Shown piece by piece: positions 39,522-44,166 of a DNA stretch of 44,166 nucleotides. How positions within the stretch are numbered: position 1 is the stretch's first letter; each line of letters opens with the position of its first letter. Under the pieces are notes generated by a model. That model searched no databases. It saw nothing but the letters and a program-made list of their open reading frames with translations, and was not told where the DNA came from. This DNA comes from Bacteroidota bacterium (GTDB lineage: Bacteria > Bacteroidota > Bacteroidia > Flavobacteriales_C > GCA-002722245), in assembly GCA_026390935.1 (NCBI GenBank), contig JAPLEZ010000116.1, forward strand, positions 1 through 44,166, in the 5' to 3' direction. The position numbers were made by a program, and so were the translations under genes.

Positions 39522-40412
39522 ATGAATATCAGATTAATAAAAGATAAACTCGCTGGAAGTACGATGCTGATTTTAACATTGGCATCGGTACTTCTCGCGA
39601 TTTTAGTAGGTTGGGGACTGTACTACAAATCTCTTCCTTTGTTGGAAGAAAATTCGGTGTGGGATCTTTTGTCGTCATCCGTTTGGAAACCTTCAAAAGG
39701 TGAATTTGGATTTTTTGCCTTTATCATGGGAACACTATGGGTGACAGGAATCGCAATAGTGATTGCGCTTCCATTGTGTTTGCTCTGTGCCATTTTCATC
39801 TCTGAATATGCGCATCCGCGTTTGCGAAAGATTGTGGTGCCGGTTGTCGATTTACTGTCGGGAATTCCTCCTGTAGTATTTGGCGTGTGGGGTGTGTTAT
39901 TTGTTGTGCCATTAATTGAAGATTATATTGCTCCTGTTTTTGTTGACTATCCGATGGGATATAGTGTTTTGGCTGGTGGGATTGTTTTGGGTGTAATGAT
40001 TTTTCCCTTGATCATCAGTTTGTTGTTAGAGGTGTTTAGTGCGGTGCCCAAAGAAATGCGTGATGCCTCATTATCCATGGGCGCAACACAATGGCAAACG
40101 GTAAAGTTTGTTTTGTTGAGGAAATCTAAACCTGGAATTATTGTTTCGGTGGTGTTAGCTGTTTCTCGAGCTTTTGGAGAAACCATTGCGGTGTTGATGG
40201 TGTGCGGTAGTGTAATTATGGTGCCAGGATCTGTGTTTGATCCGGGCTATCCTCTGCCGGCATTGATTGCCAATAATTACGGCGAAATGTTGTCGGCTCC
40301 CGAATATGAATCGGCTTTGCTATTCGCAGCCTTTTTACTTTTTGTAATTATTTTTCTTTTCAATGCCATCTCACGAATTGTGCTCGGACGCATTAAAAGA
40401 AAAATTGAATAG
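39522..40412 (+). CDS. ABC transporter permease, PstC family
   Basis: 296 aa with about six membrane helices and the PstC-type EAA loop MRDASLSMGATQWQTVKFVLLRKSKPGIIVSVVLAVSRAFGETIAVLMV (about 186-234). The SRAFGET segment keeps the Arg and Glu that are essential in E. coli PstC. LLSGIPPVVFGVWGVLF and VIMVPGSVFDPGYPLP are further PstC blocks. It begins 14 bp after the peroxiredoxin stop. By family it would be called phosphate permease; the context suggests a different oxyanion, probably sulfate or a related sulfur oxyanion. Pairs with the PstA-type gene next to it. Confidence 0.9.
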   Translation: MNIRLIKDKLAGSTMLILTLASVLLAILVGWGLYYKSLPLLEENSVWDLLSSSVWKPSKGEFGFFAFIMGTLWVTGIAIVIALPLCLLCAIFISEYAHPRLRKIVVPVVDLLSGIPPVVFGVWGVLFVVPLIEDYIAPVFVDYPMGYSVLAGGIVLGVMIFPLIISLLLEVFSAVPKEMRDASLSMGATQWQTVKFVLLRKSKPGIIVSVVLAVSRAFGETIAVLMVCGSVIMVPGSVFDPGYPLPALIANNYGEMLSAPEYESALLFAAFLLFVIIFLFNAISRIVLGRIKRKIE

Positions 40413-40418
40413 TAGTTT

Positions 40419-41264
40419 ATGAACTGGAAAAAAATTGAAGAAAATATATTTAAAGCGCTAATGGTTTTTGCCACGGTGATTATTGTTGGTAGCTTTTTCT
40501 TAATCGTTGGAACGATTGTTTCTAAAGGATTTCCAGCTTTGAGTTGGGAAATGCTGAGTGAAATTCCATCGGGTGATTTTTACATGGGAGGTGAAGGTGG
40601 AATTTTAAATTCCATTTTGGGCTCACTTTATATCGCTGCTGGTTCCTCATTGCTGGCGCTGATTATAAGCGTGCCAATTGTGATTTACATCAACATGTAC
40701 TTGAAAAAAAGTTCATGGATGGGGAATTTAACGCGGCTAGGATACGATGTTTTGTTTGGAATGCCATCGATTGTTTATGGTGCTTTCGGATTTACATTGA
40801 TGATTTATTTGGGAATGCGCGCATCTTTGTTAGGTGGTATTGTTACTGTTACATTGTTGATTATTCCTATCATGGTTCGAACGATGGATGAGGTGATTCG
40901 CACTGTTCCTAAAGAATTATTTGATGCATCTTACTCACTTGGTGCAACACGATTGGAAACGTCGAGAGTTGTTTTAAAACAAGTAGCTCCAGGAATTTTA
41001 ACGGCAGTATTATTGGCTTTCGGACGAGGAATTGGTGACGTGGCGTCGGTGATGTTTACTGCTGGATTCAGTAATGACATTCCAAAGAGTTTAGAAGATC
41101 CAGCCTCTACTTTGCCATTGGCAGTGTTCAATCAGTTGAGCAGTCCGGTAGAAGAAGTGCAGTCGCGCGCCTACGCAGCGGCGTTGGTGTTAACCATCAT
41201 TGTATTATTAATCAGTATTTCAGCTAGAGTATTAAGTAAACGACTTTCAAAAAATAAAATATGA
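40419..41264 (+). CDS. ABC transporter permease, PstA family
   Basis: 281 aa, about six membrane helices (MVFATVIIVGSFFLIVGTIV; SILGSLYIAAGSSLLALIISVPIVIYI; VYGAFGFTLMIYLGM, and others). The EAA loop is LFDASYSLGATRLETSRVVLKQVAPGILTAVLLAFGRGIGDVASVMF (about 167-213). PstA proteins usually have GRAxGETAP here; the GRGIGDVAS form is a deviation. LGYDVLFGMPSIVYG matches 'd.l.g.PSIv.G' of the family. The gene is 6 bp after the PstC-type gene and overlaps the ATPase gene by 4 bp, consistent with one transport complex. Confidence 0.9.
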   Translation: MNWKKIEENIFKALMVFATVIIVGSFFLIVGTIVSKGFPALSWEMLSEIPSGDFYMGGEGGILNSILGSLYIAAGSSLLALIISVPIVIYINMYLKKSSWMGNLTRLGYDVLFGMPSIVYGAFGFTLMIYLGMRASLLGGIVTVTLLIIPIMVRTMDEVIRTVPKELFDASYSLGATRLETSRVVLKQVAPGILTAVLLAFGRGIGDVASVMFTAGFSNDIPKSLEDPASTLPLAVFNQLSSPVEEVQSRAYAAALVLTIIVLLISISARVLSKRLSKNKI

Positions 41265-42025
41265 CATTTGAAACTCCTCATATCAGTGTTCAAAATTTGA
41301 ACTTGTATTATGGCGCTAATCATGCGTTAAAAAATATCAACATTGATATTCCCAATAAAAAAGTAACGTCGTTCATCGGACCATCTGGTTGCGGGAAAAC
41401 TACTTTATTGAAAACCTTCAATCGTTTGCACGATTCATCTTTGGAAGTAAGAGTGGAAGGGAAGGTGTTGTTGGATGGAGAAAATATTTACGACAAAAAT
41501 GCGGAAGTAACCAGCATTCGTAAAAAAATGGGCTTATTGTCGCAACGTCCATTTCCATTGCCAATGTCGATTTACGATAACATTGCTTACGGACCCCGTA
41601 TTCACGGTGAACGCGATCGTCATAAGCTGGATGAAATTGTTGAGCGACATTTAAAAGATGTGGCGCTGTGGCCCGAAGTGAAAGATCGTTTGAAATCTCC
41701 GGCTTCTCGTTTATCCATCGGACAACAACAACGCTTGTGTTTAGCGCGCGGATTAGCTGTGAATCCTGAAATTATTTTAGGTGATGAGCCAACTTCTGCT
41801 TTGGATCCAAAATCCACTCAAAAAATTGAAGAGCTTTTTATTGAGCTGAAAGAAAAATATACCATTGTGCTAGTAACGCATATTTTGCGACAGGCACGAA
41901 GGGTTTCAGATTACGTTGCTTACATATACAATGGCGAAATCATTGAATTTGCACCAACAGAAGAATTGCTGTTAAATCCGAAGCAAAAGCTTACTCAGGA
42001 ATATGTGAAGGGATTTGTTTCATAA
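41261..42025 (+). CDS. ABC transporter ATP-binding protein, PstB family
   Basis: 254 aa. Walker A is GPSGCGKTT (about 40-48), the signature motif is LSIGQQQRLCLARGLA (151-166; PstB normally has LSGGQQQR), Walker B is IILGDEPTSALDP (171-183), and the switch His is in LVTHILRQARRVSDYVAYIYNGEIIEF. The PstB-specific blocks MSIYDNIAYGPRIHG and LWPEVKDRLKSPAS are present, whereas the usual 'FQkPNPFP' region is altered to SQRPFPLP. It supplies ATP hydrolysis for the two permeases. No phoU follows, unlike most phosphate operons. The 3' end overlaps the convergent DUF6629 gene by 35 bp. Confidence 0.93.
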   Translation: MTFETPHISVQNLNLYYGANHALKNINIDIPNKKVTSFIGPSGCGKTTLLKTFNRLHDSSLEVRVEGKVLLDGENIYDKNAEVTSIRKKMGLLSQRPFPLPMSIYDNIAYGPRIHGERDRHKLDEIVERHLKDVALWPEVKDRLKSPASRLSIGQQQRLCLARGLAVNPEIILGDEPTSALDPKSTQKIEELFIELKEKYTIVLVTHILRQARRVSDYVAYIYNGEIIEFAPTEELLLNPKQKLTQEYVKGFVS

Positions 42026-42641
42026 TCCAATACACAAATACACTCATCAGCGCTGCGAAAAAACACCATACCGACACCAGGTATGCTTCGTAAAAAATGG
42101 CGGTGACAACGGAAGTCAGTAATATAAATATTCCTAGTATCCACATTCTTTTTACGCTTGATAAAAACGGAGGTAGAATGGTTGAAATCACGTATAGAGC
42201 GCCAATTATGTTTTGTAAGCTGTGCGGGTAATCTACTATATATTCAATGTGTTGTCCCAATATTCTCGACTCCACTTTGTAAGACAAAAAGGCAAAAGCA
42301 GTGTAGCTTGACAGTATCATTCCGAGGACAATAAATATCTGAATGATTTTTTTTCGACTGGCTTTTTTTTCAATCATTAACATCGAAAAAGGAACCCACA
42401 GTGGCCATATTATTTGTGCGAAAATTAAAAAAGCGTACGTGGAAAATTCGTTCAGTTCATGGTATCCATGATGGGTAAGCGACATCCATACAAAGCCTTC
42501 TGTAAACTGTTGAATGGCAAAAATCAATGGGATAGCCGCAAACATAATTTGGGCAGGATACTGTATTTTTTTAATGGATGCAATGCCAATTACAGTAAGG
42601 ATAATACCTGCGCTGAAACTGGCAGTTGCTGAAAAACACAT
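41991..42641 (-). CDS. DUF6629-type membrane protein of unknown function
   Basis: 216 aa beginning MCFSATASFSAGIILTVIGIASI, the characteristic MCFSATASF start of this family. About seven membrane helices, with conserved-looking FAIQQFTEGFVWMSLTHHG and HSLQNIIGALYVISTILPPF. There is no known function. Its stop codon lies inside the end of the convergent transporter ATPase gene, so the two mRNAs are complementary over 35 bases. It is 10 bp from the universal stress protein gene and probably cotranscribed with it. Confidence 0.85.
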   Translation of the reverse strand: MCFSATASFSAGIILTVIGIASIKKIQYPAQIMFAAIPLIFAIQQFTEGFVWMSLTHHGYHELNEFSTYAFLIFAQIIWPLWVPFSMLMIEKKASRKKIIQIFIVLGMILSSYTAFAFLSYKVESRILGQHIEYIVDYPHSLQNIIGALYVISTILPPFLSSVKRMWILGIFILLTSVVTAIFYEAYLVSVWCFFAALMSVFVYWIMKQIPSHIPE

Positions 42642-42651
42642 GGGCTAATAT

Positions 42652-43473
42652 TTAGTGCAGAGTAAGTAAAGGCACTTTCGTATGAAAGGCCATTCGTTTG
42701 GTGTTGGGTTCGTGAAAAATATTTTGAAGAGTTGTATGTCGATGTGGAATCATCACTAACATGTCAATGGATTCTTCGTCAACAAATTTATTGATGCCAT
42801 CTACTACATCATTGTTTTTTATGTAAAAGGAAGAATGTTCAACATCTTCCAAAAGATGCTCTAGGCGGATTCCTCCTGCTGCTTCATCACTACTAGGAAC
42901 TAATTCCTCTTCATTCACAACGTTGATTACATGTAATTTTGCATTAAAAAGACGAGTGAATTCTTTTAATTTTTTAATGGTGGATTTATGGTTTGGTTTA
43001 GAATAGTCGCAAGCCAAGGCAATGTTTTTTATACTTTGATATTGTACTTTTTTGTCGATGACCAAAACCGGACAAGTTGCTTTTTTTATTAAAGATGTAG
43101 TGGTGCTGCCAATGATTTTTTCGGATAAGTAATTGGCTCCTTCCATGCCCATCACAATTAAATTCACATCGTTTTCTTCAGCGAAGCGATTAATTTCTTC
43201 CTCTGCAATACCTAAAGAACTACTGTATTCTACAATTAAATCGACCCCGTAATTTTGTTGGATTTCCCGAACGTTTTTTTTCAAGCCCAAAACAATTGTT
43301 TTTTCAAAGTCTTCAATGGGCATAATATTGTCTACATCTGATGACACCACTGGTAGTTGGTAAGCATGAAATAAAATCAATTTAGCTTCGCTCAGTTTTG
43401 CTATTTCAACAGCGTATGCTATGGCGTTATTTGCAATTGGAGAGAAGTCGGTTGGTATTAGAATGGATTTCAT
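42652..43473 (-). CDS. Tandem universal stress protein (UspA family)
   Basis: 273 aa with two Usp domains. The first (about 1-145) is complete: SILIPTDFSPIANNAIAYAVEIAKLSEAKLILFHAY at the start and the ATP-binding GMEGANYLSEKIIGSTTTSLIKKATCPVLVIDKK (G-x2-G-x9-G-S/T). The second (about 150-273) starts IKNIALACDYSKPNHKSTIKKLKEFTRLFNAKLHVINV and ends in MIPHRHTTLQNIFHEPNTKRMAFHTKVPLLTL, without the ATP loop, so it is probably a non-nucleotide-binding half. Such tandem Usp proteins are common in Bacteroidota; the cellular role is general stress tolerance. Confidence 0.93.
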   Translation of the reverse strand: MKSILIPTDFSPIANNAIAYAVEIAKLSEAKLILFHAYQLPVVSSDVDNIMPIEDFEKTIVLGLKKNVREIQQNYGVDLIVEYSSSLGIAEEEINRFAEENDVNLIVMGMEGANYLSEKIIGSTTTSLIKKATCPVLVIDKKVQYQSIKNIALACDYSKPNHKSTIKKLKEFTRLFNAKLHVINVVNEEELVPSSDEAAGGIRLEHLLEDVEHSSFYIKNNDVVDGINKFVDEESIDMLVMIPHRHTTLQNIFHEPNTKRMAFHTKVPLLTLH

Positions 43474-44008
43474 ATGTAGATATTTTGTTTTTTAATGGTC
43501 ATATGGTTTCCCATGTTATCTTCTTCACATTTTGTGCGCCGAGTTGCATGGAGATTTCATTTGTTAATGTTTTTGCGTGAAATTAAAGGAGTTATGCTGC
43601 TATTAGCATGACCGAGCTCAATAACAAATATGATTTTAGTTATATACACCTCACAAATATGAGATAAAAGAGGCGAAACGAGTTACATAACTTTTGGGAA
43701 AAGTTGTATTATTCACACATTTCGAACTGCCTTTTTTAATCGGACTTTGAATGTGTGAATTGGTAGGTTAATGGCGACGCCTCTATGCTTTCAATTCTGA
43801 GCTTCCCTCCGAATCAAACAGGCATTTGATCGCTGTAATTTTATGAGGATACTTATGGGAATTAATAAAATCGTGTTGCAAATTGCCTAAAATAAAAAAG
43901 CGCCAAATGAATTTTGTGCTTTTGTGGAGTCCACCGACGCTTTCTACTCCTGAAAATCATGCTAGCATTAAATTGGACAAACTTTTAAATTTATCCACTA
44001 TGGATCCA
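43474..44008. other. Gene-free spacer with an inverted repeat
   Basis: About 535 bp without a credible ORF. An 11-bp inverted repeat (ATTCACACATT at 43711-43721, complement at 43750-43760) has a 28-nt loop. Further on is a smaller AAAGCG/CGCTTT pair (43897-43902 and 43938-43943) enclosing a GTGGAGTCCAC near-palindrome (43924-43934). Neither is recognised as a known RNA. No TAnnTTTG box is seen on either side. Confidence 0.5.
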
Positions 44009-44166
44009 TTATTTAACCTGCACTTCTTCCAGTCTCCTAATTAACGCAAATAACATTTTAGAAAGTTCTTCCAGTTGATTGTAATGAAGCTGAAAACATT
44101 CTTTCGTAATAAAATCTGTTTCAGTCAGATATTCTAAAATCGCAACGCATTCAAATGCGCTTCCTC
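44009..44166 (-). CDS. Four-helix-bundle protein (23S rRNA intervening-sequence type), C-terminal part only
   Basis: The minus-strand frame enters from beyond the window edge and ends at a TAA at 44009-44011. The 51 residues visible read GSAFECVAILEYLTETDFIT and continue to QLEELSKMLFALIRRLEE. The 'GSafE......L......i....f..l......l.kMl..LI..l' pattern is the C-terminal part of the four-helix-bundle family first described from rRNA intervening sequences. Function is not established. The N-terminal half lies outside. Confidence 0.7.
   Translation of the reverse strand, partial: GSAFECVAILEYLTETDFITKECFQLHYNQLEELSKMLFALIRRLEEVQVK

Noticed and set aside
43890-43960. tmRNA or other known RNA 3' end suggested by GTGGAGTCCACC
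   Set aside because: No acceptor-like stem, no tag ORF and no T-loop nearby; only a short near-palindrome is present.
1-44166. CRISPR array, prophage or transposase genes
   Set aside because: No evenly spaced repeat-spacer pattern and no recognisable phage or transposase domain on either strand. The repeats near lon are inverted elements without spacer periodicity.

Overview
The window looks like a chromosomal segment of an A+T-rich member of the Bacteroidota. Four observations support this. Two very large secreted proteins end in the gliding-motility-associated C-terminal domain used by type IX secretion. There is an FtsK-LolA pair and an 'alternative' GlmU-type nucleotidyltransferase. Several genes are preceded by the Bacteroidota -7 element TAnnTTTG. 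No rRNA, tRNA, prophage, transposase or CRISPR array was seen.

Layout. 1-3.6 kb: a truncated secreted protein, lolA and ftsK (minus strand). 3.7-6.2 kb: a four-gene minus-strand operon encoding a small Cys-rich precursor, a DUF692/MNIO multinuclear iron enzyme, a DUF2063 partner and a DoxX membrane protein. This is the hvfABCD/bufferin architecture for a post-translationally modified copper-binding peptide. A terminator-like hairpin lies between precursor and enzymes, and an ECF-like promoter precedes the precursor. 6.3-7.8 kb: a DegP/HtrA protease. 7.9-12.9 kb: a plus-strand housekeeping run (dapF, unknown, GNAT, mltG, bshA, lipid kinase). 12.9-17.1 and 20.4-27.3 kb: two giant type IX secretion substrates (1397 and about 2291 aa), the second with an N-terminal RCC1-type propeller. 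Between them lie a Gfo/Idh/MocA oxidoreductase, pcm, an acyl-CoA thioesterase, a 55-aa charged protein and rdgB. 27.7-31.6 kb: a GT9 glycosyltransferase, a small secreted protein, an RsmI-like methyltransferase, a low-molecular-weight phosphatase and the GlmU-like protein. 31.6-32.5 kb: a repeat-rich spacer with long inverted repeats around a tiny membrane-protein ORF. 32.5-34.9 kb: lon.

35.0-42.0 kb is the most interesting part. It starts with an Rrf2 regulator and a split YeeE/YedE sulfur-compound transporter. Next comes a 28-codon leader ORF ending in four consecutive cysteines and preceded by a palindromic operator-like site and a TAnnTTTG box. A porin, a PstS-like lipoprotein, a 1-Cys peroxiredoxin and PstC/PstA/PstB-like transporter parts follow. 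A conventional annotation would call this phosphate uptake. The Cys leader, the Rrf2/YeeE neighbours, the LsfA-type peroxiredoxin, the absence of phoU and the loss of phosphate-ligand residues in the binding protein instead suggest a sulfur-starvation oxyanion uptake operon controlled by cysteine supply. The binding-protein and peroxiredoxin genes are joined out of frame in this sequence, through either a real deletion or an assembly error.

42.0-44.2 kb: a DUF6629 membrane protein, a tandem universal stress protein, a 535-bp spacer, and the C-terminus of a four-helix-bundle (23S rRNA intervening-sequence type) protein running off the window.
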